Source of the DNA: Cedecea neteri
Lineage (GTDB): Bacteria > Pseudomonadota > Gammaproteobacteria > Enterobacterales > Enterobacteriaceae
Assembly: GCF_000758305.1 (NCBI RefSeq)
Contig: NZ_CP009458.1
Location: forward strand, 868,001 to 932,000
Length of the DNA: 64,000 bases
Reading direction: 5' to 3'
Made by a program: the position numbers and the translations under genes. A model generated the notes under the pieces. It searched no databases and had not been told where the DNA came from. It was given only the letters and a program-made list of their open reading frames with translations. This document shows, piece after piece, positions 25,712 to 34,620 of this stretch (within the stretch, counting starts at the first letter, position 1; every line of letters begins with the position of its first letter).

Positions 25712-26248
25712 TTATTTCCACTCGCTGCGCAACAGCGCATAGGCATATTCATCCCCCCACTCACCTTTAAAGAAAATATTCTTATGAAAGTGTGCTTCGC
25801 GACGAAAACCCAGTTTCTCCAACAGGCCGGCGGCGGCTTCGTTCCTGGCATCAACCGTCGCCACCAGGCGATGTTTGTTGAAGGTGGTGAACAGCAGTTC
25901 AATCGCCCCACGCAAAGCTTCAAAAGCGAAGCCCTGGCGCTGGTGCCGTTCGTCAAAGGTCATGCCCAGCTCTGCCTGCTGGCCTTCATCGAAGAAGTGA
26001 ACGGCAACGTCCCCCAATAAACGCTGATCATCGCTACGGACGACCGCAATCTGGAACCAGCTTTCATCGGTATTGAAGTCCAGCGGTGCCTGCTGGGCAT
26101 AAAATGCCTCGGCATCGGCTTCGCTATAGCCATCCCAGCTCTGGTAGCGAGCGACTTCCGGCTGGTTGCGGTATTCAATAAAAACGGGCAAATCGGCACG
26201 AGTAAACTTGCGCAGCGTCAGGCGCGGGGTGGTCAGTAACGGCTCCAT
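25712..26248 (-). CDS. GNAT family N-acetyltransferase (RimJ/RimL-like)
   Basis: The 178-residue enzyme has the RimJ/RimL-type pattern: MEPLLTTPRLTLRKFTRADLPVFIEYRNQPEVARYQSWDG in parts at the start, the acetyl-CoA pyrophosphate loop region DERHQRQGFAFEALRGAIELLF, and ARNEAAAGLLEKLGFRREA near the end. It transfers an acetyl group to an amine; the substrate is unknown. It stands alone, with terminators downstream. Confidence 0.9.
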   Translation of the reverse strand: MEPLLTTPRLTLRKFTRADLPVFIEYRNQPEVARYQSWDGYSEADAEAFYAQQAPLDFNTDESWFQIAVVRSDDQRLLGDVAVHFFDEGQQAELGMTFDERHQRQGFAFEALRGAIELLFTTFNKHRLVATVDARNEAAAGLLEKLGFRREAHFHKNIFFKGEWGDEYAYALLRSEWK

Positions 26249-26766
26249 AAGTCATTCCTGGTCAAAGTGTCTGGGTGTAGTGTCGGCATGCAGAGTAGCA
26301 GCTTTACATTTTTTCGATATTACGCCGAGTGCTCAGCAGCGCGGTAGCAAGTGTCATGTAAAAAAGAGAATGAAATTAATATGCTACGGGCAGCAGAGTT
26401 TTCATCGCCAAATAATTGTTAGCTTGCTTACCTATTTAAACCCCCCAAATATGACTTAAGCTAAATTTCCTCAATAAATACATATGAATAGTTATGATAT
26501 ATCCTTGTAACAAAAAGCTACAATTTTAATTTTCTTTAAAATCAAACGATTCACAGCTCAAATATTAAGCGGTAGAAAATAATCTTTCCCCTGTCAAGTC
26601 GCAGTCCATAAAATAGCCCCCGTTTTGCCTGGCAAGACAAACTAATAATAATTTTCAACAACATAATTTATCGCGCAACAATAACCCTTTACGGCCTTTA
26701 ACCTGTCCGTACAGGTTTATTTTTTGCAACACCAAACCAATGTTATAGAAAACAGAACGATACATC
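26249..26766. other. AT-rich upstream region of the omptin gene
   Basis: This 518-base region is distinctly AT-rich and contains no credible ORF. It probably holds the omptin promoter and may be an H-NS target. A hairpin with a T-tract lies at 26700-26724 (separate entry). I looked for a PhoP box (GGTTTA repeats) and found only the single GGTTTA within that hairpin region. Confidence 0.5.
26700..26724 (+). terminator. terminator-like hairpin in omptin leader
   Basis: AACCTGT and ACAGGTT (CCGT loop) are followed by TATTTTTT, 43 bases before the omptin start codon. It may end read-through transcription, or act as a leader attenuator if the promoter lies upstream of it. Confidence 0.6.
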
Positions 26767-27699
26767 ATGCACAAGCAAAAATACCTGCCTGTAGCCGCCG
26801 CATTGCTGTTTAGCCCGGCGCTATTCGCTTCAACCAGCTTTAATTTCTCACCCGATGCAGTTAGCACGAATATTTCCACCAGCGTTTTAAACGGAGAATC
26901 TAAAGAGCTCGTTTATAATCAAGGCGATGGCAGTAAATTAAGTGAACTGAAATGGAAAATCAAAAATACACCTATTATTAAAGGCGGTATTAGCTGGGAC
27001 GCACAGCGTTACATCACCCTCAATGCTAACGGCTGGACAACGTTCGCCTCTCGCGGCTCGCATATGTCCGACTATGACTGGCAAACGCCTGGCCAGAGCC
27101 ACTGGAGCGACAAATCTACCCACCCGGATACCAGCCTGAATTACGCCAATCAGTTCGATCTCAACCTGACCGGCTGGCTGTTAAAAGAACCTGCTTATAA
27201 CCTCGGCATCGTCACCGGTTATCAGGAAACTCGCTATAGCTGGACGGCCAGAGGCGGCTCATACAATTATTTCAACGGAGCCCTTGTCGGTGAATTCCCT
27301 GCGGGGAAACCGGGGATTGGCTATAGCCAGAAATTCAGCGTGCCTTACATTGGGCTGACCAGTAGCTACCGCTATCAGGACTTTGATATTTCTGGGCAAT
27401 TTAAATTCAGCCCGCTGGTTAATGCCCAGGATAATGACGAGCACTATATGCGTCAGCTGAGCTTTAGCGAGAAAAGTAGCCATTCCAATTATTACGCTGC
27501 AACCGTCTCGGCCGGTTATTACGTCACGCCAAATACCCGGCTGTACACGGAATTAACCTGGACACGCTTTGCTGAAGCAAAAGCGTCAACCAAGACCCGC
27601 GATAATAATACCGGGGAAACCTGGACTCAGGGCAGTGGGTCAGCCGGCCTGAGTAACGACAGCTACGCCTACGGCGTCGGGATTCAGTATCGGTTCTAA
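26767..27699 (+). CDS. omptin-family outer-membrane protease
   Basis: The 310-residue protein has a signal peptide (MHKQKYLPVAAALLFSPALFA) and the omptin barrel ending in QYRF. The catalytic aspartates fit SDYDW near residue 98, and the Asp-His pair lies in NAQDNDEHYMR, as in OmpT, PgtE and Pla. Omptins cleave between basic residues at the cell surface and degrade cationic peptides, host plasminogen or complement factors; activity requires rough lipopolysaccharide. It is a single-gene unit in an AT-rich setting. I cannot say which of the OmpT, Pla or PgtE branches it belongs to. Confidence 0.92.
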   Translation: MHKQKYLPVAAALLFSPALFASTSFNFSPDAVSTNISTSVLNGESKELVYNQGDGSKLSELKWKIKNTPIIKGGISWDAQRYITLNANGWTTFASRGSHMSDYDWQTPGQSHWSDKSTHPDTSLNYANQFDLNLTGWLLKEPAYNLGIVTGYQETRYSWTARGGSYNYFNGALVGEFPAGKPGIGYSQKFSVPYIGLTSSYRYQDFDISGQFKFSPLVNAQDNDEHYMRQLSFSEKSSHSNYYAATVSAGYYVTPNTRLYTELTWTRFAEAKASTKTRDNNTGETWTQGSGSAGLSNDSYAYGVGIQYRF

Positions 27700-27727
27700 A
27701 GGGTTGTGCAGATCAAGTTGAGGAAAC

Positions 27728-27765
27728 TCAGCCCGGATGGTGTGATTTTCACCAACCGGGCTGAG
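27728..27765. terminator. long hairpin after omptin gene
   Basis: CTCAGCCCGG and CCGGGCTGAG form a 10-bp stem, with TGGTG/CACCA pairing inside it. There is no strong T-run, so it may mainly protect the 3' end. It separates the omptin from the convergent DUF943 array. Confidence 0.65.
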
Positions 27766-27849
27766 AGATGTTCTTATGCTTGAATAGCAGAAATAGTGTT
27801 GCATTTTTAATGCCTCCCGCCACAGTAATCATCAATAAAAAACATACTC

Positions 27850-28308
27850 TCAATATATCTTTATAAGATTGCCATTTTCTTCAAGCCTGTAGACACTGCC
27901 ATTAACAGTCAGCTCCAATCCTGCGTTTTTACTGTAATTGATTCTAAAAACTGAATCTTTCTCAATACAGTTGACTTTTGTTTTCATATCATCAAAACAG
28001 AGTCGATCATACTTTCCTTCTTCTTTATACCCCTCACCAAAAAGCCAAAAAATAATCGTATAGCCACCGTAAGATGCAGGCCTTGGAATATCGTATTTCG
28101 CTTTCAGCATCTCTTTATTTTCCAGCCACCAGTTTATTTTACCTCTACTCGTAAAAGGGAAATTTTTAACCAAAACATCGCTATAGTTACCATCGTAATG
28201 AACAGCGACAATCTCCACTGGGCGAAGTGACTCCCATAGCAGGTAACCTGCTAACACACAGCTCGCAATAACTAGCAAGGAAAGTACTTTCTTATTTTTG
28301 AATGTCAT
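27850..28308 (-). CDS. DUF943 family protein, copy 3 (distal)
   Basis: A 152-residue protein of the DUF943 family: basic start (MTFKNKKVLS), one hydrophobic segment of about 18 residues, then a periplasmic part with the conserved PFTSRGKINWWLENKEMLKAKYDIPRPASYGGYTIIFW stretch in pieces. The frame extends upstream to 28368, but those 20 residues resemble the C-terminus of the DUF3289 protein and are best read as a remnant (see findings); the ATG at 28308 follows GGGGG. It is the last of three paralogues behind the DUF3289 gene. The function is unknown; an immunity role is inferred from position. Confidence 0.82.
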   Translation of the reverse strand: MTFKNKKVLSLLVIASCVLAGYLLWESLRPVEIVAVHYDGNYSDVLVKNFPFTSRGKINWWLENKEMLKAKYDIPRPASYGGYTIIFWLFGEGYKEEGKYDRLCFDDMKTKVNCIEKDSVFRINYSKNAGLELTVNGSVYRLEENGNLIKIY

Positions 28309-28369
28309 TACGCCCCCGGTAATTTCAGTAGTAGCTATCACATTGAACATCAAAAAAAAACAAAGCATC

Positions 28370-28828
28370 TCAATCTATCTTTTTAATGCTTCCATTTTCT
28401 TCCAGCCTATAAATGCCATCACTAAAAGTAAATTCCAAACCCATGTTTTTACTATAATCAATACTAAAAACCGAATCTTTATCAATACAGTTAACTTTTG
28501 TTTTCATATCATCGAAGCAGAGTCGGTCATATTTCCCTTCTTCTTTGTAGCCTTCACCAAAAAGCCAAAAAATAATCGTATAGCCACCGTAAGATGCAGG
28601 CCTTGGAATATCGTATTTCGCTTTCAGCATCTCTTTATTTTCCAGCCACCAGTTTATTTTTCCTTTTTTCGTAAAAGGGAAATTTTTAACCAGAACACTG
28701 CTATAGGTATTTCTCTGATGAACAGCGACAATCTCCACCGGGCGAAGTGACTGCCATAGCAGGTAACCTGCTAAGACACAGCCCACCACGACTAGCAAGG
28801 AAAGTGCTTTCTTATTTTTGCATTTCAT
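28370..28828 (-). CDS. DUF943 family protein, copy 2 (middle)
   Basis: Also 152 residues, with the same layout as its neighbours: a short basic N-terminus, a hydrophobic segment LSLLVVVGCVLAGYLLW with a Cys that could be a lipobox cysteine (VVGC), and a periplasmic domain. The central 60 residues are almost identical to the other copies. The last 35 residues (SIDYSKNMGLEFTFSDGIYRL) and the stretch after the membrane segment differ most. It follows copy 1 after 57 bases. Such variation at the ends with a fixed core suggests diversifying paralogues. Confidence 0.82.
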   Translation of the reverse strand: MKCKNKKALSLLVVVGCVLAGYLLWQSLRPVEIVAVHQRNTYSSVLVKNFPFTKKGKINWWLENKEMLKAKYDIPRPASYGGYTIIFWLFGEGYKEEGKYDRLCFDDMKTKVNCIDKDSVFSIDYSKNMGLEFTFSDGIYRLEENGSIKKID

Positions 28829-28885
28829 TTAGCCCCCGGTGATACAAGTTACTCGCTTGATATTAAATCAATAAAAAATATACTC

Positions 28886-29344
28886 TCAATATATATTTAT
28901 AAGATTGCCATTCTCTTCCAGCCTGTAGACACTGCCATTAACAGTGATCTCTAATCCTGTATTTTTACTATTACTGATTCTAAAAACTGAGTCTTTATCA
29001 ATACAGTTGACTTTTGTTTCCATATCATCGAAACAGAGTCGGTCATACTTTCCTTCTTCTTTATAACCCTCACCGAAAAGCCAAAAAATAATCGTATAGC
29101 CACCGTAAGATGCAGGTCTTGGGATATCATACTTCGCTTTCAGCATCTCTTTATTTTCCAGCCACCAGTTTATTTTACCTCTACTCGTAAAAGGGAAATT
29201 TTTAACTAAAACATCACTATAGGCGTTTCTCTGATGGACAGCGACAATCTCAACCGTGCGAAGTGACTGCCATAGCAGGTAACCTGCTAAGACACAGCCC
29301 ACAAAAAATAACAGGGAAAGTGTTTTATTATTTCTTACTTTCAT
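28886..29344 (-). CDS. DUF943 family protein, copy 1 (proximal)
   Basis: The first of three 152-residue paralogues. Its ATG lies inside the last codons of the DUF3289 gene (17-base overlap), and its ribosome site GGAGGA is encoded by the DUF3289 C-terminal codons, so the two are translationally linked. One membrane or lipoprotein segment (LSLLFFVGCVLAGYLLW) precedes a periplasmic domain with a conserved Cys pair (RLCFDDM..VNCIDKD). Tight linkage to a putative effector suggests an immunity or chaperone function; this is inference. Confidence 0.84.
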   Translation of the reverse strand: MKVRNNKTLSLLFFVGCVLAGYLLWQSLRTVEIVAVHQRNAYSDVLVKNFPFTSRGKINWWLENKEMLKAKYDIPRPASYGGYTIIFWLFGEGYKEEGKYDRLCFDDMETKVNCIDKDSVFRISNSKNTGLEITVNGSVYRLEENGNLINIY

Positions 29345-30179
29345 TACGTCCTCCGGTAATTTCGATGGTGGCCTCCATATTGGTCATAAAGGGTTTAAAG
29401 GCAAACTGGCTGTAGCGCTGAAGGACAAACCAGATACGGAAAAATCGAAACTGGTTAAATTTCACCTTTGAAATATCGTCGTCATCCAGCCCAAAGTGGT
29501 CCTGAACCTTATAATGAACAACGGCGCGATAGCGTTCTTTATCAACCACCAGAGACTTAATCGTAATATGCGTTGCCCAGGTATCGTGCACGGTGATGCC
29601 CAGGCCGTTAAAGTTGTCCTGGAAGCGGTCAAACTTTGGCAATTTTCCACTCTTAACTGCATCTGTCAGTTGCCCCTTGTTCCCGGCAGGATAACAGCCT
29701 CTCTCCCAGTCAATAAATAGCCTAAAAGCTTCCTGCAAATAAAGTCGCGTGCTGTTTTCAGGCGAACTATCACTTAAAATATGCTCCTTCAAGCCGCTAT
29801 CCAGTAAGGGATGACTGAACGGTTTGCCGCTACTTTTTTGCATATGGGTAATCATCAGCTCAATCAGCAAGTTGTACGGGCGGTGCAACGCAAACGGACG
29901 GGATAGGTGCCGAAACTCATCAAAAAGGATCTCTGCGCACTCCCTCTGGGTCAGTTTTTCACCTTCCTTTAGATAGCCAGGGAACATTAAGTGCGGCTGG
30001 GCGAAGGGACTGATTGTCGTCAATGTGTAAGGGTTTACCCTGGTGGAAACGTCTAACAGATGAAACCGCGCCTTCAAAACTATGTCAGACAGATCGCCGC
30101 ATTGCATATCGCTGGCGGTATAGTCATCCATCTTTTTCTGGGTTTTAAATATCGTACAGGGAAACTGAAGTGCCGGCAT
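29328..30179 (-). CDS. DUF3289 family protein
   Basis: The 283-residue protein from the ATG at 30179 (AGGAAGG just upstream) matches the DUF3289 family: MPALQFPCTIFKTQKKMDDYTASDMQCGDL in pieces at the start and a strongly conserved C-terminal half (GITVHDTWATHITIKSL, HYKVQDHFGLDD, FRFFRIWFVLQRY). The frame continues 23 codons further up without a ribosome site. DUF3289 domains are found alone or at the C-terminus of larger secreted proteins and commonly sit next to DUF943 genes; the activity is unknown. There is no signal peptide. A role as an effector with DUF943 proteins as cognate partners is a hypothesis. Confidence 0.83.
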   Translation of the reverse strand: MPALQFPCTIFKTQKKMDDYTASDMQCGDLSDIVLKARFHLLDVSTRVNPYTLTTISPFAQPHLMFPGYLKEGEKLTQRECAEILFDEFRHLSRPFALHRPYNLLIELMITHMQKSSGKPFSHPLLDSGLKEHILSDSSPENSTRLYLQEAFRLFIDWERGCYPAGNKGQLTDAVKSGKLPKFDRFQDNFNGLGITVHDTWATHITIKSLVVDKERYRAVVHYKVQDHFGLDDDDISKVKFNQFRFFRIWFVLQRYSQFAFKPFMTNMEATIEITGGRNESKK

Positions 30180-30494
30180 AAATACCTTCCTGGTATATTG
30201 TTCACGAGGCTCATCTTGAGCGCCGCTTATGATAAGCGGCATATACATACGGCGCGTAATATCTTTTCTATTTTCAGTAAAAACTTAGACCCTGGTCATT
30301 ATTTTTCACTCACAGCATAAAGCTAACTCACTTTATTTAATTTTATACATTCATCTAATAAATATATTAAATGGAATTATTATAAAAATATTATTGTATT
30401 AACGGATAAAATTTCCCCCCAAAGGTCTGCCAGCGCGCAGACCCTTCTTCTTATCTGTGCTATAACACAGCGGCTTATTTTCAGGGAGATAACC

Positions 30495-30920
30495 ATGCGA
30501 CAAAGAGTGATTGCCTGCCCGATTATTCAGAATCAGGGCCAATATTTGCTGTGCAAAATGCCACAAGATCGCGGGGTGTTTCCCGGCCAGTGGGCGCTGT
30601 CCGGCGGCGGCATTGAGCCAGGTGAAACCATGGAAGAAGGGCTGCGGCGTGAAATTCGGGAAGAGCTGGGCGAAGCGCTGATTATTTCGCATATCGAGCC
30701 GTGGACCTTCCGCGATGATGTGCGGATGAAAACCTACGCTGATGGGCGCAAAGAGCAGGTGTACATGATTTACCTGATGTTCGACTGTACCAGCGAAAAC
30801 CGCGAGATAACCATTAACGAAGAGTTTGAGCAGTACGCCTGGGTCAGCCCGCAGGACCTGGCGAGCTACGATCTGAATGAAGCCACCGCCGCGACGTTCC
30901 GTGATAAAGGGCTGCTTTAA
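30495..30920 (+). CDS. nudI: nucleoside triphosphatase NudI
   Basis: The 141-residue Nudix hydrolase matches E. coli NudI in length and sequence start (MRQRVIACPIIQNQGQYLLCKM). The Nudix box GGGIEPGETMEEGLRREIREELG is present in full and binds the metal ion. NudI hydrolyses nucleoside triphosphates, with preference for pyrimidine deoxynucleotides. It stands alone, convergent with the HEPN gene; the GC-rich hairpin GCAGCC-CGAA-GGCTGC at 30929-30944 follows. Confidence 0.93.
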   Translation: MRQRVIACPIIQNQGQYLLCKMPQDRGVFPGQWALSGGGIEPGETMEEGLRREIREELGEALIISHIEPWTFRDDVRMKTYADGRKEQVYMIYLMFDCTSENREITINEEFEQYAWVSPQDLASYDLNEATAATFRDKGLL

Positions 30921-30953
30921 GGAGCTGAGCAGCCCGAAGGCTGCCCGGCACGG

Positions 30954-32591
30954 CTAGCGCATCGCGTTGTATATCGCCTGCTGAATTTTGACGGTCTGTT
31001 CGTCCACCGGCTCCGGCTCCAGCCCCTGAGCGGTCGCATCTTCATAGCGCTGCTTCTGCGCCGCCAGGCGCAGCTGAGCACGCTCAACTTCTTCCTTCTG
31101 GCGCTGTACCGCCGGGGCAGAACTGCAGAAGCTGGCGAGGAATTGCTTTCTCAGCGAAGTCAGCTTTTGCCCTTTCTTCATGCCTAACTCGGTGGAGCCG
31201 ATCAGCCTGCGGCAGGGCCGGGTTTCATCCATTTGCGGGCGATACTGCAGCAAAATGGTCAGCACATCGCGGTCATCCACCGCCAATGCCTGCTCGGCAA
31301 AATAGACTTTCCAGTTCATCCCGCCCTGCATGAACAGACGCACAATACGGGCGTCGTTACGGTTAATCGCCGCCCGCAGGTTATTTTCATCCCAGGTGAT
31401 ACCCATATTGGCGAGCATATCCCGCGGGCTGTTGGATTCCGGCCGCTCTTTCTGCTGCACCGGCGCACTCACGATTGGCGGAGCCGCCGTTACCTCAGGC
31501 TTTGAAGAGGTATCACTCAACAGATAGAGACCAATCACCGCCACCGCTACCACCACAATCCCTACCGATGCCCACAGCGCGGTGGAGATCATGTCGGTAG
31601 TGTCATGCTGTTTTTTGGCCGTGCGCGGGTCATAACGCTCAATGGATTCTCTGATCTCTTCCGGGTCACCGCCCTGAGCCGCATGATTTTTACGCGCCTG
31701 TTCAAGGTAGCTTTGCAGCGCGGCATCATCCGCGTCCAGCAGCGAGGAAGGATTCACTTTGGTGCGGCCTTCACTAAAGGCTTTCTGGACAGGGCCGCTG
31801 ATTTCACCGAAATAGCTGTCCAGCAAAGCCACCTGCACGGTCGTCAGCGGCTGCTTGTGCATCAGGTCATTGCGGATTTGACGGGTGCCATCGAGAAAAA
31901 TTTGCAGGGTTTTACGCTGGTCGATCAGAAAACCCAGCTGAGGCGAGTTTTGGTAAATTTTGGCGTAGTGATGGGCGAACTCTTTCTTATCCACCAGCAT
32001 CAACGCCAGCTCGCTGAACTTCATGCCGCTCAGCACGTCGCCCCGCTCGCCTCGCTTCAGCCAACGGCGAACTTTGTCAGCCCCAAACTGGCTTTTTAGC
32101 TGATTGACCAGCTCCGCCTGGCTTTCCCAGGCCTGATTAACCAGCCCTTTCAACATTAACTCAATGGCGCGCATCTGCTGCTGGGCGCCTTTTTGTAGCC
32201 CGTCAACGTCGGAGGAAAGCTCGGTGGAATAGCCCAGCAGGGGCTGCTTGAAGCGCACATGCTCCAGATAGCTGGTGAACCGCAGGGCAGCGAGGAGTTG
32301 GTTCTGGCTAACTTCCTGCCCGCTTTCATACTGCGGCACCAGCTGCTGTAAATGGCGTAGGAGCAGCGTAAATTGTGAAATCTCAGAGTCGTTAAGATTC
32401 AGCCGCTTTGCCACCGCCCCCCAGCTTCCCAGCGCCATGCGGGCCTGCTCCAACTGCTGGAAAAACCATTGCGGATCTTTGCCTTCGGCGGCACGAATAT
32501 TCAATAGCGGCAGGATCTGAAGCGAAGCTTGCCGAATAATTCCCAGACACGTCTCAAAGTGCTCCCGCATCTGCAATGTTGCGCTGCTCAT
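30954..32591 (-). CDS. membrane-anchored HEPN-domain protein (STY4199-like)
   Basis: The 545-residue protein has a cytoplasmic helical N-terminal part with the HEPN RNase-type motif R240-N-x3-H245 (RQIRNDLMH). A single membrane helix follows near residues 338-358 (ALWASVGIVVVAVAVIGLYLL). The segment after it has ankyrin-like repeats (NNLRAAINRNDARIVRLFMQGG), and a coiled coil lies near residues 495-525. I recall this as the STY4199 family annotated as HEPN-containing. HEPN proteins often cleave RNA in toxin or defence systems, but no partner gene is adjacent here and the role is unknown. Confidence 0.8.
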   Translation of the reverse strand: MSSATLQMREHFETCLGIIRQASLQILPLLNIRAAEGKDPQWFFQQLEQARMALGSWGAVAKRLNLNDSEISQFTLLLRHLQQLVPQYESGQEVSQNQLLAALRFTSYLEHVRFKQPLLGYSTELSSDVDGLQKGAQQQMRAIELMLKGLVNQAWESQAELVNQLKSQFGADKVRRWLKRGERGDVLSGMKFSELALMLVDKKEFAHHYAKIYQNSPQLGFLIDQRKTLQIFLDGTRQIRNDLMHKQPLTTVQVALLDSYFGEISGPVQKAFSEGRTKVNPSSLLDADDAALQSYLEQARKNHAAQGGDPEEIRESIERYDPRTAKKQHDTTDMISTALWASVGIVVVAVAVIGLYLLSDTSSKPEVTAAPPIVSAPVQQKERPESNSPRDMLANMGITWDENNLRAAINRNDARIVRLFMQGGMNWKVYFAEQALAVDDRDVLTILLQYRPQMDETRPCRRLIGSTELGMKKGQKLTSLRKQFLASFCSSAPAVQRQKEEVERAQLRLAAQKQRYEDATAQGLEPEPVDEQTVKIQQAIYNAMR

Positions 32592-32762
32592 GATAGTCCT
32601 TTGTCGATGTCCGGCCTGACTTTGCCGAACGCAGAAAAAACTGTTTTTTCCGCCCCAGGCGGCTATTTTTTATGGTTATTAATGCCAAGGCCAAACTTCG
32701 CCATTACAGCCGAGTGTAAAGCAGCCCGCCGGGAATCAATGGCGATAAAAAGAGCGATTTAG

Positions 32763-34181
32763 TCAGGTATTTTCTAGCGCTTGCTCGGCGATTTCACCCA
32801 CTCGCTTTAGCGCCGCCTCGGTGACGGCATCGAGAGGCAAAGCATAGTTAAGACGCAGGCAATTGCGATATTTGCCGGAAGCAGAAAAGAGTGACCCACT
32901 GGCGACGTATATTTTCTCTTCCCGTAGCAGGAGGTTAAAGCGTTCCACATCAACGTTTTCCGGCAGCTCAATCCAAAGTAGAAAACCGCCTTGCGGTCGG
33001 CTAACGCAAATGCCGCAGGGGAAGTACTGCCTCACACGGCAGGAAAAGTGATCGAGATTCCGCTGGTATTGTTGCCTCATACGTCTCAGGTGGCGGTGAT
33101 AGTGGCCTTCGCGGATAAACCCGGCAATCGCATGCTGAGTAAAGACCGACGTACTGCCGGTCCCGATATACTTCATGTGCAGGACGCGGTCGAGATAGCG
33201 GCCGGGAACAATCCAGCCAATACGCAGGCCGGGTGCCAGCGTTTTAGAAAATGAGCCACAAAGTAAAACGCAGTCACCGACGTCCAGAGATTTAATGGTC
33301 ATCGGGCGTGGGTACTCGTAGGTAAGCTCGCCGTAAACGTCATCTTCGATAATGGCAATGTCGTAGCGTTTCGCCAGACTGAGTACGGCCTTTTTACGCG
33401 CGTCTGGCATAATAAACCCCTGAGGGTTATTGCAGTTCGGCACCAGAAAAATCGCTTTAATCGGCCACTGTTCAAGCACCAGCTCCAGCGCCTCCAGGCT
33501 CATCCCGGTCACAGAGTCGGTTGGGATCTCCACCACTTTCAGGCCATAGCCTCGCAGCATCTGCATGGTGCCGTGGAATGATGGCGACTCAACCGCCACG
33601 ATATCCCCCGGTTCACAGACCGCACGAATGGCAATCGACAGCGCTTCGTGGCAACCGTTGGTCACCACAATATCGTCAGCGTTCACCACACAGTTGCTGT
33701 CCAGCAACAGACGGGCAATTTGTTCACGCAGCACTTTGGTGCCCTGAATTTCGTCATAACCCAGTACTTCAGCGGCCTGGTGCTGGCTCAATCTGCCCAT
33801 CTCCCGCAATAGCGGCTTGACGGTCGATTGCGTGAAATCAGGCGCTCCACTGAAAAATCCCGGCGCTTCACCGCTGTAGCGGAGATTAATCATCTCCAGC
33901 ACTTCACTCCATTGCTTAACTTCCACGGGCCAACGTGCGGGACGCGAAAGGCGTGGAAGCGGCGGCACGGCTTTGCGCGGCGAAACAAAGTAGCCGGAGC
34001 GTGGCTGAGGGGAAATCAGCTGCTGGTCTTCCAGAACGTGATACGCCTGTTGCACGGTGCTGATACTGACGCCATGTTCGCTGCTCAGGCTACGCACCGA
34101 GGGCAAACGCTCCCCGCTTTGATATAGCCCCTGCTCAATGCGCTCAGCCAGCAGCGTGGCAAGATGTTGGTAACGCGTCAT
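32763..34181 (-). CDS. MocR-type GntR/aminotransferase regulator (YdcR-like)
   Basis: The 472-residue protein combines a GntR winged helix at residues 1-70 (LAERIEQGLYQSGERLPSVRSLSSEHGVSISTVQQAYHVLE in pieces) with an aminotransferase-like domain. The PLP lysine is in LLCGSFSKTLAPGLRIGW. It resembles E. coli YdcR in length and layout. It acts in the cytoplasm as a regulator sensing PLP or an amino acid; the target may be the divergent small DUF1127 gene or its own promoter. Confidence 0.88.
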   Translation of the reverse strand: MTRYQHLATLLAERIEQGLYQSGERLPSVRSLSSEHGVSISTVQQAYHVLEDQQLISPQPRSGYFVSPRKAVPPLPRLSRPARWPVEVKQWSEVLEMINLRYSGEAPGFFSGAPDFTQSTVKPLLREMGRLSQHQAAEVLGYDEIQGTKVLREQIARLLLDSNCVVNADDIVVTNGCHEALSIAIRAVCEPGDIVAVESPSFHGTMQMLRGYGLKVVEIPTDSVTGMSLEALELVLEQWPIKAIFLVPNCNNPQGFIMPDARKKAVLSLAKRYDIAIIEDDVYGELTYEYPRPMTIKSLDVGDCVLLCGSFSKTLAPGLRIGWIVPGRYLDRVLHMKYIGTGSTSVFTQHAIAGFIREGHYHRHLRRMRQQYQRNLDHFSCRVRQYFPCGICVSRPQGGFLLWIELPENVDVERFNLLLREEKIYVASGSLFSASGKYRNCLRLNYALPLDAVTEAALKRVGEIAEQALENT

Positions 34182-34357
34182 GCTGTATCCTCACCGGAAA
34201 CCATACAGAAGGAAAAACCGATACAGAATGGCGCAATAAATACCATTCAGCTCATGTTTTAGCCCTTCTGTATGTTAAAGAAAAGTAATTTTTGAATCTG
34301 TCTGCTTTTGCCCGCTGGCCCCATGATAACTCCAGGCAAACCGCGAGGAGTCACATC

Positions 34358-34531
34358 ATGGGCTTTGAAGAGAACCACCATCGCAGACCGTTTTATGGCC
34401 TGGTGATGCTTTACCAGTATTTTCGCCGCAGCCGCCAGCGCCGCCAGGCTTTGCGGGCGCTGCGCGAGCTGAGTCCGGAGCAACTCAGGGATATGGGGCT
34501 GACGAGGGATGATTTATCACGCTGGGAATAA
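34358..34531 (+). CDS. DUF1127 small protein
   Basis: A 57-residue arginine-rich protein with the DUF1127/YjiS-type C-terminal motif LRELSPEQLRDMGLTRDDL. A strong ribosome site (GCGAGGAG) precedes the ATG at 34358; the longer frame from 34292 has none. Small DUF1127 proteins have been linked to RNA turnover and to phosphate or carbon metabolism in alpha-proteobacteria; the enterobacterial role is unclear. It is divergent from the MocR regulator and ends with its own terminator. Confidence 0.85.
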   Translation: MGFEENHHRRPFYGLVMLYQYFRRSRQRRQALRALRELSPEQLRDMGLTRDDLSRWE

Positions 34532-34536
34532 CGCTT

Positions 34537-34566
34537 AAGCGGTGCCACACGCTGGCACCGCTTTTT
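34537..34566 (+). terminator. intrinsic terminator of the DUF1127 gene
   Basis: Perfect 11-bp stem AAGCGGTGCCA / TGGCACCGCTT with a 5-base loop, running into five T residues. Confidence 0.93.
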
Positions 34567-34620
34567 ATTTACTGCTATCAAAAGGAGGGTAAGACAACAA
34601 CAACGATAATCAGGAGCCGC

